Source: Theobroma cacao
Lineage: Eukaryota; Streptophyta; Magnoliopsida; Malvales; Malvaceae
Length of the DNA stretch: 64,000 nt
Reading direction: 5' to 3'
Assembly: GCF_000208745.1 (NCBI RefSeq)
Contig: NC_030859.1
Location: 20,184,874 to 20,248,873 of the forward strand
Shown: piece after piece, positions 44,500 through 56,344 of the stretch
Position numbering within the stretch: the stretch's first letter is position 1
How the letters are laid out: each line of letters starts with the position of its first letter
Position numbers and translations under genes: made by a program
The notes under the pieces: generated by a model
What the model was told of the DNA's origin: nothing
What the model saw: only the letters and a program-made list of their open reading frames with translations
Databases searched by the model: none

Positions 44500-47400
44500 A
44501 TGGCAACCAATTTCGCCAACAGCGGCGAGGTTTCCGGTCACGTCTGTAACGACGGCGGAGCTGAGGGCTCTCAGCCGTGCATCAAAAGCATGGTGGACGA
44601 AGGCAGTGTGGAGAGCCATAGGTTTTACTTGGCACGCAAGACTGTTTGGGAAATGCTCAAAGACCGAGGCTATAATGTGGCTGACTCGGAGTTAACTCGA
44701 TCAATCACTGAGTTCCGTTCCGTTTTTGGAGACCAACCTGACCTTGAACGTCTCCGTATATCTGTTTCCCTGCGTTCGAACCCTTCCAAAAAGGTAAGCT
44801 TTTTGTGACCTTTCTTATAAAGTGTTTGTTTCCTGGGAAAATGCTGGAGTTTTTGGTCATAGTGTTTTCTTTTTTCTTTTCAAAGTGACGGAAAATGTGA
44901 TTGAAACGAAATACTTCTTCTTGTTTCTTTTTTTCTTTTTTAAGAAAAAAGGCTTTTTTTCTTCATATATACATATAAATAAGAGTTTGTTTGTATGTAT
45001 ATATATGTTTTTATGCATGTACATATGCATGTTTACATATTTATATGTATGCATATATGTTGGTAGGTATGTGCATGTATACCTGTACGTATGTATGTGT
45101 GTGTACATGTATATGCATATGTATATGGCTGTTGAGTAACTTTAGGATATGCATGTATGAATGTAAATATGCATTTATGCATATTTATGGATGATACATG
45201 TATGTATGTATGTGTAGGTGTATGTGTATGTATGTTTGCATGTATATGTATATATGTGTCATGGTGATGGCTGTTGTAGTGTTGTTTCAGTTTCTTAGCA
45301 ATGAATTGTTTGGATGGTGAGAAAATGGAGGAAATTAAAGCAGGGAGAAAGGTTCTCTTTTGCTTTTTTATTTTTGGTAATGAAAGCTTTATTGATGTAC
45401 TATACTGACATATTCATACCTAAACACATATAAACAAGATCCTTCTTTATTGATATAAATTGCTTGAAATAGAAGTTTTGTCTTTTCTAGCACCCTTTTG
45501 TTTTTCTTTTACCCTTTTTTGGTAGCCTGTTAAGAGTACAGAAGAAAAGTATTTGCCTTTTAGTTTGCTTTTGGTATGTCAGTTCTTAAATTGTAACTGT
45601 TTGTAAATTTTTTTATTATATTATATTTTATTTACCTGTGTTGAATTCAAAATCAAGTGAGCTTGGAATGTATTTCTACTGCATTGGTGAGTATATATAC
45701 ATGGCAGAAAATATAAGCATTAATAAGCAAATATAGTGTACTTTCCTTGATGTTTTTCACTTTACAAAGGAAAAAATGGAAATCTTAGCCAAAAGAGAAA
45801 GGTAACATCTGCTGAACTTTTTTTTATTTTTTATTTTAATCCTCTGGTTGGTTATCTATTTGTTTTAGGACTGCAAGGCCATGCCAATGTTCTTCTTATA
45901 ACAGGAGAGGAAAAATTTTGAAAAATGTTTATGTGAATGCTATTCTCTAATTCGTTTGGTTTCTGAAAATTGAAAAACTCAACTGAAACAAGTTTTAACT
46001 ACGTTAGGTTGAGCAACACTGTTGTGTGGCTTTATTATTCCATATTTGAAATTGTCAAGCAGCTTTAGATGGTGAAGGAGTTCCTTTCATGCTCAGTTTT
46101 GGTCTATTCATGTCTTTATTTGGCCTGAGTTGTTCTATTGTCAAATAGGTTATTAGTGCAGTACTGCAAATACATGTTTAATGGCTAACAATGAAACCCT
46201 TAATATTCATGAAGTTTTGGACAGCAGTTAGCCAATTTATAAGCCTACTTTAAAATTATCCGTCTATTGGATTGTGAAAACATATACAATTTCTTGGTGT
46301 AGTTGTACATTCTAGTTCTTATGTTTCTGCATCCTGTAAAGTACTCACTTTTTAGTCTAGTCAAGTGATTGCAAATGAACTAATTATTTTCTGACAATAG
46401 TTGGATCATTTGATTTATGCTTCACCTAGTGTGAAATGGAATCTTAGGATGGTTTTGATGAATGAGGCACATAAGTGAGCTTAGAGTGGCAAAACAGTTC
46501 TGAAGGCCAAAAGATCAAGTGGCCCCAATAAAGCCACATGGACTATAATTGTTGATATCTTCCCTTTTTCCTTCTCCCTTTTTTTTTGTTCTTTTCTCAT
46601 TGTGGTGTTCTCCTGCATCAAGATTGCAAGTCTTGAAGTTTTATTTCCTAAAACCACTCCAAACTAGGATTTAGTAACAAATACATGGATCTGATTGCAA
46701 ACATTCAGAGCTAAGGAAGAAATGCAGAAAGTGGTGTTATCGAAACAGGGAGAAATGACAAGCAGAGAAATGTGCTTAGTGGTCCCATTGAGGTAAGAAG
46801 AGGTGCTGCTTCAGAACCTGTGTTTATCAAGGATTCTGATTTTATAGTCATTCCAGAAGGAAGTAAATTGCTATGTTTAATGTCTATGTTTAAGAGAGAG
46901 CTTCTATTGCTTCATCTTAAATAGTTAAATATCTGGGTGTCTATATGGGTGTGCAGCATGTGTTCGCCCTTCATTCTTGTGCTAATTCTGAAGTATTTGT
47001 AGACAGCTTTCCTTCAATGCTGCCTAAACCTACCATATGGTATCTTATTTACGCTCCTCTTGCAGTTATGTAACATGATTTTTAAGTTGTTTGTAGATCC
47101 TGGTTGTCTTCATGGGAACAAATGATATCAGAAAAGCAACGGTTTGTGCTCTTAAAGGTCAGATTCTCAATGAAAGCTTAAGTGGGCTGATACTGATCCT
47201 GCAGAGCAAAATGAACTCCTTTGCTCTAAAAGAACTGAAGAATTTTCCATTTAAAGTGGAGCTTTTCAAAGTAAGTGAAGTCGTATCTTTGCTATTCTTA
47301 CCTTCAAGAGAAAATTAGTGCTACTATGGCAACCTCCCCGAAAAGTTGCCTTACCTGTCTTTTCTTAAACTAGCAGTTCATGCCTGCATTATAAATAGTG

Positions 47401-49850
47401 TGTTAATTGTCCTTCTGCCTGCTTATGGACACATTTGCATATAAGACGTGGAGAAGAATGAAAACAATGGACATGATGTAAAAGTTTAATCATTACCTAT
47501 TTTTCATGGATTGTTAAAAGAAAGATGTGCATGAAAAATTTGTTATGCTTAATCATTACCTATTTTCCTGGTAGAGACATCAGACATGTAGATTTTGATG
47601 CTTAATATATATATACTTTTGCTAAGCATGCTGTGACCATTTGTTATGCTTACATGAAAAATTTGTTGAGTGCATTATGAAATTTCAAAAAAAAAAACTA
47701 CTACTAAGGTGAGTGCATGTATCTGCGTGACTTAACATTACATCACGATACCCTAGGGAAGAGTGGCATACCAGTAGGCTGTGGCTGAGCAATCTACTTT
47801 GGCTCTAAAGTATTAGTTTGAAATAGGTCTTACATAAGCATTATTTTGCAAATTTTCATTAAGTATTTTGAACTCCTGTAAATGTAGTAGTTTTTTTTTT
47901 TTTTGCTAAGCAGTAAATATAGTAGTTAAACTCTGGTTATGCACCTATGCTTTGGTGGTCAAGGTTTTCTAGCAGTTAGATAGTTATTCATTGCTCTTAT
48001 ACTATATGGTAGCCAGATGTTATTATATGATCATATTCATATGTAAACTTCTCCAATTTACTTCTTGTTGTTATGCCGATATTACCATGTAAACTTGCAT
48101 AGTTATTTAGCCATTGCACACTGCCTGTGTGAGTTTAAGATATAATCCCATTTTTTTTGGATTTTACTTTACAGAGAAATTACTGCAGCCCTAGTAATAC
48201 TTTTCCCTCAAAAATCTTTCTGCTGGCCATTCTTTTCTTGCTATAGCAGGGTATGTCTAGGTTAACAATAACTTGTAAGTTTGTGCTTTTTAGGTTATGG
48301 TTGCATGCACAAAAATACAGAGATGAATGAATATGCTTGACATGGTATATTGTTTAATCATCACTATTTTTAAGTGGGCTGAGAGTGGGGTTAATTGATC
48401 ACAATAGATTACAACAAAGCTAAATCAGCTTTTAGCAAGAACTGTTTTCCTATGGATGTGCAGGACATTCTCGATTAGGATAGTGAAATCACTAAGTTGC
48501 ACAGATTTTAGATTAACTGCAGCACCTGAGTCAGTTCTGGAAATATTATCTAAATGTTTGACACTATTTATAAACCATGGTAATATCGGCTCAGACTGTT
48601 TGCCTGCAAGGCGGGGTATTTGTTTTTTTTTTTTTTTATATTTTATGTTCTTTTCGTTTTCACTTATGATTTGATTAGTGCAATCAATGCTGAGTTTGCA
48701 TTTACTTGTTCTAGAACATGATGTCTTTTATTGGTGACCTTGCTTAAATGAAGTCATTTTAACTTTTAAATATCTTGATCCTATTGGTTGTTAGGAAATG
48801 TTGGAGAATTTTGTGACCCTTTGTGTATCATTGGAGAAAATTTTGTGAGATCGTGGATGTTTTAGCAAAGAGAATTTTTGTTTTGGCATGTCTAATCTAA
48901 TTTCTCCATAACCCACACGTGGAATATGCCTATCTTTACCTTTCCTCTTGTGCATGCTATGGAGTGGGGGCAGAAACAGCTGTACCAAGTCAAATGTGGC
49001 AGCATTACCTCGAAGTCTTAGATCATAATGGTGCATCGTATTTTCAGGATTAAGTTAATTAAGGCATGAATGATTCCTTTCATTTTAATGTTCTGTGGCT
49101 GATGCATTCTTTCATGCCTTCTTTCTATTGAATAAGAAAAGAGAAATTAAAAGGCACTTCTCTGCTTCCGGATAAAAGGGGTTTCCCACTCTAGGTTCCT
49201 GACGTTATGGCTTACTTTATCTTCAGATTGCTGACCTGTATGTTAATATAACAAAGCACTTCTTGATGCCAAAGCATGAGGTGCTGACTGCTGAAGAAAA
49301 ACAAAAGTTGTTGAAGAAGTACCAGTTGGAAGATAAGCAGGTAATCATTGTTAACTTCTTAGACTGCAGTTGAATAGATAGAGGAACATGTTTTCTTCTT
49401 GATGCTCTTACGGTGGAACATTGATCATCTTACTTGCAAGTCAACTAGGTCTTATAAAATGGTAGATGCAACGTTCTTTGTCTGATATCTTCATCTTTTC
49501 AGAAATGGCTAGTGATTTATCTTGAGCTATTAGGAATGGATGGATGTAAATTTCACACACTAATTTCGACTTAACTAGTACTTTGCCAGTTGCCATCCCT
49601 CGAGATGTTTTTTCAACCTTACTATTGCTGATACTACCTTCTTACACAACAAGTTATTGTTACTGGATAGATCAAACTATATGTTGTCTACTTAATTTCT
49701 TTTCTGTAATTCTTAAATTTTCAGCTGCCCCAGATGCTACAAACTGACCCAATTGCTCGATACTATGGACTGGAGAAAGGACAAGTGGTGAAGGTTACTT
49801 ACAGTGAGGAATTTGTTCAATTCCATGAACAATACCGTTGTGTTGTTTGA
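44500..49850 (+). CDS. NRPE5: DNA-directed RNA polymerase V subunit 5 (RPB5 family, NRPE5-like)
   Basis: Four coding exons, 44500-44793, 47097-47270, 49227-49340 and 49725-49850, all phase 0, give 235 residues. The protein has the RPB5 fold. The N-terminal jaw domain (about 35-150) has ESHRFYLARKTVWEMLKDRG, FGDQPDLERLRISVSLRSNP and ILVVFMGTNDIRKATV. The C-terminal assembly domain (about 160-235) has LMPKHEVLTAEEKQKLLKKY, QLPQML, DPIARYYGLEKGQVVKVTY and a final YRCVV. The N-terminal extension, the SHR.YLAR block and the C terminus without the RYVTYR/TYR-type ending of NRPB5 point to the plant Pol V-specific paralogue, which works in RNA-directed DNA methylation in the nucleus. The distinction from Pol II subunit 5 rests on remembered family differences. 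Introns 1 (2.3 kb) and 2 (1.96 kb) are long; intron 1 holds a microsatellite. Confidence 0.9.
44985..45260. repeat. Degenerate TATG/CATG/TGTA microsatellite in intron 1 of the Pol V subunit gene
   Basis: The stretch is made almost entirely of alternating ATG-, TATG-, GTAT- and CATG-type tetranucleotide variants (for example ATGTATGTATGTGTG), with interruptions at about 45125-45150. Its open frames on both strands encode low-complexity Met/Tyr/Cys or His/Thr/Tyr repeats and are artefacts. Confidence 0.75.
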
Positions 49851-50400
49851 TGCTAATCTTTGTTGATTAACCCTTTTAAAGTGATACCATTATGGGAAAC
49901 TCAGTCGCACTTTCTGTAAGTGGCTTAGCTGTAGTCTGTGTAAGTTGCAGAAGTTGACTATGACATCTATGTATGTATTTAATCTTTTGGCTTGTCTAGC
50001 TGACATTTTGTAACTTTGGTCCTGGCAGATTGGTCTTTGCCATTGTTATCGACCACTCCCTGTCAGTTTCATTTGTTGCATTACTGATTTTTTTTTTCTG
50101 TAGCATTACATTCTTGAATGTTAAAGGTGATCATGATGCTAATCAATCATCTCCTACATCTAGACTTGGCAACTTTAACTATAAATCTTTCATTCATACT
50201 TGACATTCAATCTCTAAGATATCTAGGGGTCTCTTTATATAACTAGCTGCTAGTAGCCTTCTGCATGGCTCCATCAATTGAACTTCACATTTTCTTTTAG
50301 GTAACCCAACCAGTTGCTTTTCATTCTGATGTTTTTGGATCCTTTTTGCTGTTTCATCTATAGGGGTTGTTGGAAACTTTTTCTAGTAATAAACCTGTAA
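49851..50400 (+). other. Presumed 3' untranslated region of the Pol V subunit gene
   Basis: The sequence after the TGA at 49848-49850 holds no recognisable gene or repeat before the LINE fragment. Confidence 0.4.
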
Positions 50401-50404
50401 TGTA

Positions 50405-50990
50405 TGTGATAAACAGGTATCAAGATCGACCAAGGTTAGTGAGTTTATTTTACCTAGGCAAGTGGTCTGGGATATTGAAAAGGTAAGAGCTTGTTTTCCG
50501 CCTTATGAAAGCTCACTCAAAATGACATTGCCATTAAGTCTTAGGCATCCACGAGACAGGTTGGTTTGGCCAAATAGTAAGGATGGTGAGTATACGGTAA
50601 AGCTGGGATACATTATTAGATGATGGAGATTATTGTGCCAGTTCATCTATGTGTCCACTCAAAGATTGGAAGAAATTCTGGTGTCTTGACATCCCAAAAA
50701 AATCCAGCTTTTCGTATGGAGGGTATTACAAGGATGTCTTCCAACATGTACTGCTTTAATAAGACGAAATGTTGTGATTAATTCTTATTGTCCATTGTGT
50801 AATTCCACTTTGGAAACAGACCTCCATGTTCTATGTGATTGCCCTTTTGCGAAGGCAGTGTGGTTGGCTTTAAAATGGGGTTCCCCAGATAATGCTCACT
50901 TGTACTTTGTTGTGCAAATTGATACTGTCTCTGTTATATCCTTTTGATATGGAATGAAATTTTCTGTTTTTTTTTAAAAAAAAAAAACTT
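50405..50990 (+). mobile_element. LINE retrotransposon fragment (3' part of pol, zinc-binding domain)
   Basis: Frame-by-frame reading gives typical plant LINE sequence. From about 50432: SEFILPRQVVWDIEKV, LPLSLRHPRDRLVWPNSKDG, EYTVKLGY, then an in-frame stop. From about 50667, in a shifted frame: KKIQLFVWRVLQGCLPT, RRNVVINSYCPLC and ETDLHVLCDCPFAKAVW. The last part is the zf-RVT CPxC...ETxxHxLxxCxxAxxVW motif. Two frames, a stop and loss of the reverse transcriptase core and RNase H show it is dead. It lies just beyond the presumed 3' end of the upstream gene and reads in the same direction. Confidence 0.8.
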
Positions 50991-51342
50991 GCTATTCCAT
51001 TTCAGACTTGTTTATTATGTTAATTAATCTTTGAGAAGTGATGGATAAACATCGAAACAGTTGAATTAATAGTAGCTAATATATGCACTTATCATTGAGT
51101 TAAATGCTTTGATGTAGATTTCATATAATTATAGGTTACCATATTTGTATAATTTAGTAAGTTGCAAGAACAAAATATTGCAAAATGTACTATTATACAC
51201 AGGTACAAATGACTGCAACAATGAAAAAGGTGTCTATGAAACAAGGATCAAGAAATAAGTATAATCAGGAGATTATACCCTAATTTCTTCTTGGAACATA
51301 TCTGTAGATTTCTTCTTCAGCTTTTTGGCCTTTTTGTATTGT

Positions 51343-54261
51343 TTACCAATCAACCAAAGTCCCAAGCCATTTTGGTTTACGAGTTACAATCACAAGATAT
51401 CCAACAGCCACTCCAAATACAAATCCACATCCATACCCCAATAACACAACTTTCCAGCCAAACCCATATTCAGAATCTGAGTCATTAGATGGTGATTGTT
51501 GATTTTCATTTCCACTGCAAGCTTTGTTTAATGGAAATCCACATAAGTCCAAGTTCCCTTCAAACGAACCATTTTCAAATGTATTGAATTGGTTGCCTTG
51601 AGGTATGGGTCCGACGAGTTGATTGTAGGAAAGATTCAAGAAGGAAAGTGATGTCAAGTCTACCATTTGCATTGGAATCTTCCCAACCAGCTTATTCGAG
51701 GAGAGATCTAGCCACTCTAGAACAGTCAAGTTTCCTATTGATTGGGGTATATGACCATTGAGGCTGTTATGAGAAAGGTTAAGACCTCTAATGGAAATAA
51801 GTTTCCCAAAATCTGTTGAAATTTCTCCTTCAAACTTGTTATTGGACAGATCAATGCTTATGAATATTGCTGAGATTTTAACAAGTTCTCTATCAAATCC
51901 TTTAATTGCCACAACCACAGAATAGTCGTAGGTGTAACCATAGCTACCAATATCTCTCAAGTATTGCAAAGACCCATCATTTCTCCTCTGGTTTCTCATT
52001 GACTTCAGATTTGCAATGTACTCGCTTGGTAGAGGACCGGTGAAGTCATTGTTGGAAAGGTCTAGAATTTGCAACTTGGAGAAACAATGAGCTGATTTAC
52101 AACCATGAATGAACCCATGCAATTGATTTGATCGTAAGACTAGAACTTGCAACTCCGGGAGAGTTTCCAACCATTGAGGAAATGTATCATTTATCTTATT
52201 GTTACCCAAATCTAGCACTTCCATGTATCTACAGCCAGCCATTGATGGTGGTAATCTTCCTTCCAATTGATTGCCATTGAAGTTGATATACTTCAACCCA
52301 CAATCATTTGCAAATGAGAAGGGAATGATTCCATAAAACTTATTCATTTTCAGATTCAAAACAGAAAGATATGCACTGAAGTTTACGAGGCATTGTGGAA
52401 TGGTTCCACCCAAGTTGTTACGAGACAGATCAAGAATGCTGAGGAAACTTACATTGCAAATTTGAGAAGAAATCCCTCCGCTCAAGCTATTGTTGGAGAT
52501 TGAAAAGAAAGTTGTTGTGGGAGGAAGGAATGGAAGCTTTCCTTGAAGCAAGTTCGAATGGAGATCAAGAATTTGCATTTGATTCCATGGGATTTCCTCT
52601 AAATATGTCAAGAAATTGTTTGAAAGGTTTAGATAAGACAAGGAATTTTTCCCTACATTCCCTAACCATTTTGGAATCATGCCATGAATACCATTATTAG
52701 AAAGGTCTAATCTGTTCAAATTGGTCAAAGCTATTACAAATTTGGGGAAGTCTCTTAGTTTACAAGATGACAGAAACAACATAAAAAGATTAGGTAATGT
52801 ATAATTGACATCGATGTTGGATTTCACTGATAGGTTGTTACTTGAAAGATCAAGTACTTGAAGGTTTTGGAGCTTTGAGAACATGTCTAACTCCACAATG
52901 CCACTCAAATTGTTGGATTCTAAACTGAGTTTAGTAAGATTCACAAGTTCGACTATCGAATTTGGGATTGGACCTTGGAGTTTATTATTTCCTAAATATA
53001 TGTACACCAATGATTTTTGTTGGAATTCTTTGATTTGACCAGTGAAATTATTACCTTGGAGATATAGGAATTCTAAAGCAGAATGGGAGTACAACCAAGT
53101 GGGCAAGGTTCCGTTGAGGAAGTTGTAAGCTAAGTCTAGAAAGGATATTTTATGAAACAAAGACACCTGATCAGGAATGAGACCAACTAGTTGATTGCTG
53201 CAAAGGCTAAGATGATCAAGTTGTGTAAGTTTTGCAAGTGAGAAGGATATGTGACCAGTAAAACCATTAGCACAAAGATCTAAGTAAATGAGTTGAGATA
53301 AGTTGCCCAATGATCTTGGTACAGATCCTGAAAAGGTAGAAGCAGCAAGATCCAAATATGTTAAGGACTCTAGATTGCCAATTGAATCAGGCAATTCTCC
53401 AGAGAAAGATGTAGACCAAAGACTCAAAGACACAAGGGGGCCACTCCAATTCGTCTTTGGAAGATAACCGGAAAGGTCCCGATTACCTGATAAACTAAGC
53501 ATCCTAAGGTTGGGTAGGTGAAAAATGTTTTGTGGGAATCTTCCTCGCAAACCACAATTATTAAGGCTAAGAGATATCAAAGAGGAAGATAGGTTCATCA
53601 AGGAGCCAGGATCAACAGCTGAAATGTTTACTCCGTTGAGAACAAGTACTCTTACCTTTGTTAGGTTCTGAACAAGTCCTCTGAGAGTGTGTTCTTCAAC
53701 TTGCAATAGTCCATAGTTACGTACAGTGAGGTCAATTGAAACCAACGTGGACAGTTGGCTAATGCTGGAATATGGGATTTTCCCCGAGAACCCTGAAGAG
53801 GAGAGGTTAAGATGGGTTAAACTTGCGAAACCACCAAATTCAGGTGAAATGTTAGAGCCTCTAAAATCATTATAAGCAAGGTTGAGCCGTTGTAGGTGCC
53901 GAAGGAGAAAGAGGCTGCTGTTTGAAGTGATGGCACCGTAAAGCCAGCTGCAACTTAGGTCGATGCCTATTACATGACCAGAGGCACTGTCACAGACAAC
54001 TCCTTTCCATCGGCAACAATCTGTACCTTCCATCCAAGAGTTTGTCTTGGGGTAGGATTTCGTACCGACGAAATTGCAGAGATAGGCAGAAGCGTTGTTG
54101 ATGGAAAATGTGCCTTTAAATTGCAACAACGCAGCACTCTCAAAATCAGAGCACTGTGGTGGTGTTGGTGAAGGAGATAAAGAGGATGAAAAGTTAGCTT
54201 GAAAATCCAGGGAAAATAAAAGGAGGCAGAGCAGTTGACATAGCCAAGGAAACCAACCCAT
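51343..54261 (-). CDS. Cf-9-type leucine-rich-repeat receptor-like protein
   Basis: A single-exon gene for a 972-residue plasma-membrane receptor without a kinase domain. Parts in order: signal peptide (about 1-25); LRR N-terminal cap beginning at the first Cys (QCSDFESAALLQFKGTF), with SYPKTNSWMEGTDCCRWKGV and CDSASGHVIGIDLSCSWLYG, very like tomato Cf-9/Cf-4 and Arabidopsis RLP6/7/12-type proteins; about 25-27 LRRs; an island (about 750-803, with DYSVVVAIKGFDREL); four final LRRs; a short acidic stretch (SPSNDSDSEYG); a membrane helix at about 935-958; and a short basic tail (TRKPKWLGTLVDW). The helix contains GYGCGFVFGVAVG, glycines every fourth position. Cf-type RLPs recognise apoplastic effectors and signal with SOBIR1 and BAK1. 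The ligand here is unknown. A decayed copy lies about 2 kb upstream of the start codon. Confidence 0.92.
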   Translation of the reverse strand: MGWFPWLCQLLCLLLFSLDFQANFSSSLSPSPTPPQCSDFESAALLQFKGTFSINNASAYLCNFVGTKSYPKTNSWMEGTDCCRWKGVVCDSASGHVIGIDLSCSWLYGAITSNSSLFLLRHLQRLNLAYNDFRGSNISPEFGGFASLTHLNLSSSGFSGKIPYSSISQLSTLVSIDLTVRNYGLLQVEEHTLRGLVQNLTKVRVLVLNGVNISAVDPGSLMNLSSSLISLSLNNCGLRGRFPQNIFHLPNLRMLSLSGNRDLSGYLPKTNWSGPLVSLSLWSTSFSGELPDSIGNLESLTYLDLAASTFSGSVPRSLGNLSQLIYLDLCANGFTGHISFSLAKLTQLDHLSLCSNQLVGLIPDQVSLFHKISFLDLAYNFLNGTLPTWLYSHSALEFLYLQGNNFTGQIKEFQQKSLVYIYLGNNKLQGPIPNSIVELVNLTKLSLESNNLSGIVELDMFSKLQNLQVLDLSSNNLSVKSNIDVNYTLPNLFMLFLSSCKLRDFPKFVIALTNLNRLDLSNNGIHGMIPKWLGNVGKNSLSYLNLSNNFLTYLEEIPWNQMQILDLHSNLLQGKLPFLPPTTTFFSISNNSLSGGISSQICNVSFLSILDLSRNNLGGTIPQCLVNFSAYLSVLNLKMNKFYGIIPFSFANDCGLKYINFNGNQLEGRLPPSMAGCRYMEVLDLGNNKINDTFPQWLETLPELQVLVLRSNQLHGFIHGCKSAHCFSKLQILDLSNNDFTGPLPSEYIANLKSMRNQRRNDGSLQYLRDIGSYGYTYDYSVVVAIKGFDRELVKISAIFISIDLSNNKFEGEISTDFGKLISIRGLNLSHNSLNGHIPQSIGNLTVLEWLDLSSNKLVGKIPMQMVDLTSLSFLNLSYNQLVGPIPQGNQFNTFENGSFEGNLDLCGFPLNKACSGNENQQSPSNDSDSEYGFGWKVVLLGYGCGFVFGVAVGYLVIVTRKPKWLGTLVDW

Positions 54262-54324
54262 CTTTCCTTTTTTGAAAATTAAACTGTTAAATAATGGAGT
54301 AATGAGATAGAAGGCATTGCATTG

Positions 54325-54340
54325 ATGACTATTTATAGTT
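54325..54340 (-). promoter_or_regulatory. TATA box of the Cf-9-type receptor gene
   Basis: On the minus strand the sequence reads ACTATAAATAGT, a near-perfect TATA box, about 70 bases before the start codon at 54261. This would place transcription start near 54300 and leave a short leader. Confidence 0.55.
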
Positions 54341-54889
54341 AAAAGTCAGGCCAAGGTCTTTCCAAATTAAGTAATACTAGTAGTTCCATTAGGTATACAA
54401 TAAGAAAATTATTTGTACTATAGTTTACTCCCGTTTTTTATTTGTATTTGACTTTTACTTAATTTAAAAAAATAAAAGGAATATTATATATCAAAAGTTT
54501 AGTATTCGGTCATGCTCTTCCCTTACAATATGACCAAAGTTACTAAATTTTGTGTTTTACCGTACGCCATTTGGAATCCTTTTGAATTTGAGTATATTGT
54601 TTAATTGTTATATTATTTACTTTTGACCTATTTGATTCAATCGTTTTATTTTTCAAATAAAGCATGAAATGATGGTTGAAACTTTTTTGGGTCAATGATG
54701 AGAAAGTAACAATATTATACAGAAAATTTGCAGGCATATATTTGATTGATCGGCCGGCCACTATAACTCTATTTCTAGTCTCTGATTCTAGTAACAAATT
54801 TTATTATTATTATTATTATTTTTTACCTATAATGAGGGTTGATCTCTTCAGAGCTGGCTAGCCTTATGGACAAACAACATGACTATATA
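54341..54889. other. Intergenic DNA upstream of the Cf-9-type receptor
   Basis: AT-rich, with an (ATT)n run at about 54801-54820. No gene is seen. The region probably contains upstream promoter sequence. Confidence 0.35.
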
Positions 54890-54900
54890 CCTTACGAGTC

Positions 54901-54988
54901 CCTTTTTTTTTCTCAGCCAATCAAAAATTTTATTGATAGTGAAAATAATTAGAAAGATAACAACTGCTACTCAAAGAGAGCAGTGGCA
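54901..54988 (-). mobile_element. Severely 5'-truncated LINE insertion with target-site duplication
   Basis: An 88-base insert starts on the plus strand with a T run, which is a poly(A) tail on the minus strand. It is flanked by 11-base direct repeats CCTTACGAGTC (54890-54900) and CCTTATGAGTC (54989-54999) with one mismatch. Before its tail the minus strand reads ATTGGCTGAG, resembling ATTGACTGAG at the 3' end of the LINE fragment at 55450-56060. It is the tail end of the same or a related LINE. Confidence 0.65.
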
Positions 54989-55449
54989 CCTTATGAGTCT
55001 ATTGAATATTGCAAGACCTCTCTCCACCAATTTCTTTATTGAAAGTTGAACAAATTTTGAAAATTATTTTTTTTGAACATTTATATTCAAATTTCTAATA
55101 CTAATTTTAAAATTAAGATATATTTATAGTACTATATATACTAATTAATTTACATGAAACGGAATTCCACATTATACTAATTATAAAATTCCACAACTTT
55201 TGTTGTTTATGACTGCGACAATGAAAATGGTGCCTATGAAAATAGTTTCTTCTTTGAACATATTTGCCAAATTTCATCGACCATTTTATACTTTTAATGA
55301 AAGTTGCATATAATTTTAGTTTATCAATTTAACTTAGTGACAGATTCAGAATTTTATATGAAAGGTAATTAAAAGATAATTATACAAAATCATGAATCTA
55401 TGTATTTCAATTTTTTTTATTCAATCATTCTAAAATTTCCTTCATGCAG

Positions 55450-56060
55450 CTCTCAAATATTGGTGAGTTTAAGTTAAATGTAGATGGCCCAACAAGAGGT
55501 AAGCCAGGTTCTGTAGGTTGTGCAAGTGTTCGCCGCTATGCTGAGGGGTATGTGGCCTGTAACAACAAATTTATCATTGAATAAAGATCATGAAAAATGT
55601 TGAATAAAGATCATGGAATCTATGGCATGTATTTAATGACATAGACATACTTTGTGTTTTTTTTTTTTAATTGAGGAAAGGGAAATTTAAATCTTAATTT
55701 TTAAATAGAGAGATTATACACCAATCAATAAGTCAAATGCTCAAGTACTAGACATGCTTTCTATTACTCTTGATGAAGTTGTGTCCCTACATACTCTACG
55801 GGATGGAAGTGCTTTTGCAAATATGCTAGCAAAGCATGGAGTTGACAGCCAGGCTATGCTTTTTTCTCTCAATTATTTTCGTTAAACTCTTGGCAAAGTT
55901 TAGCCTGAATTGGTAGATGTTTTTACCAGCTATCTCATTTTGATTTGTACTGTGACATAAATGTATGCTGGTAGAACTAGGTAGTCCCACCCTGCCTGTA
56001 ACTCTTTGCTGCTTTAAGCAGATTATTAATGAAAACCACTACATTGACTGAGCAAAAAAA
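55450..56060 (+). mobile_element. LINE 3' fragment with RNase H-like remnants and poly(A)
   Basis: From about 55456 the reading is FKLNVDGPTRGKPGSVGCAS, the RNase H start typical of plant LINE-type elements. From about 55785 it is LHTLRDGSAFANMLAKHGVD, the end of that domain. The middle is missing or replaced by unrelated AT-rich DNA (about 55570-55715). The fragment ends in TTAATGAAAACCACTACATTGACTGAG and a run of A, a LINE-style 3' end. It is a dead remnant. Confidence 0.7.
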
Positions 56061-56344
56061 TAGAATTTGTCTCTCTTAGAATATTTAAAAAAGACTATTT
56101 TAAAATTCGACACTTTACAATTTCAATGTGATTTGAGATATGTTTTATCTATCAAGAAATAATTAAATTATTATTTATGTTAAAATTTGCGTTATTAGAG
56201 TTTCTTTCAATAATGAGAAAATAAAAAGAAACTTAAGCCGAGGAAATGAAGAAAATATGCCAATAGATTTATAAACAGCACAACGCACCACCAACAACTC
56301 ACTTCTCAATAACTGATTCATTAATAATGAGTTTCATAGAACCA

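Noticed and set aside
44822..45194. Overlapping Met/Tyr/Cys- and His/Thr/Tyr-rich open frames on both strands
   Set aside because: These are artefacts of the tetranucleotide microsatellite in intron 1 of the Pol V subunit gene.
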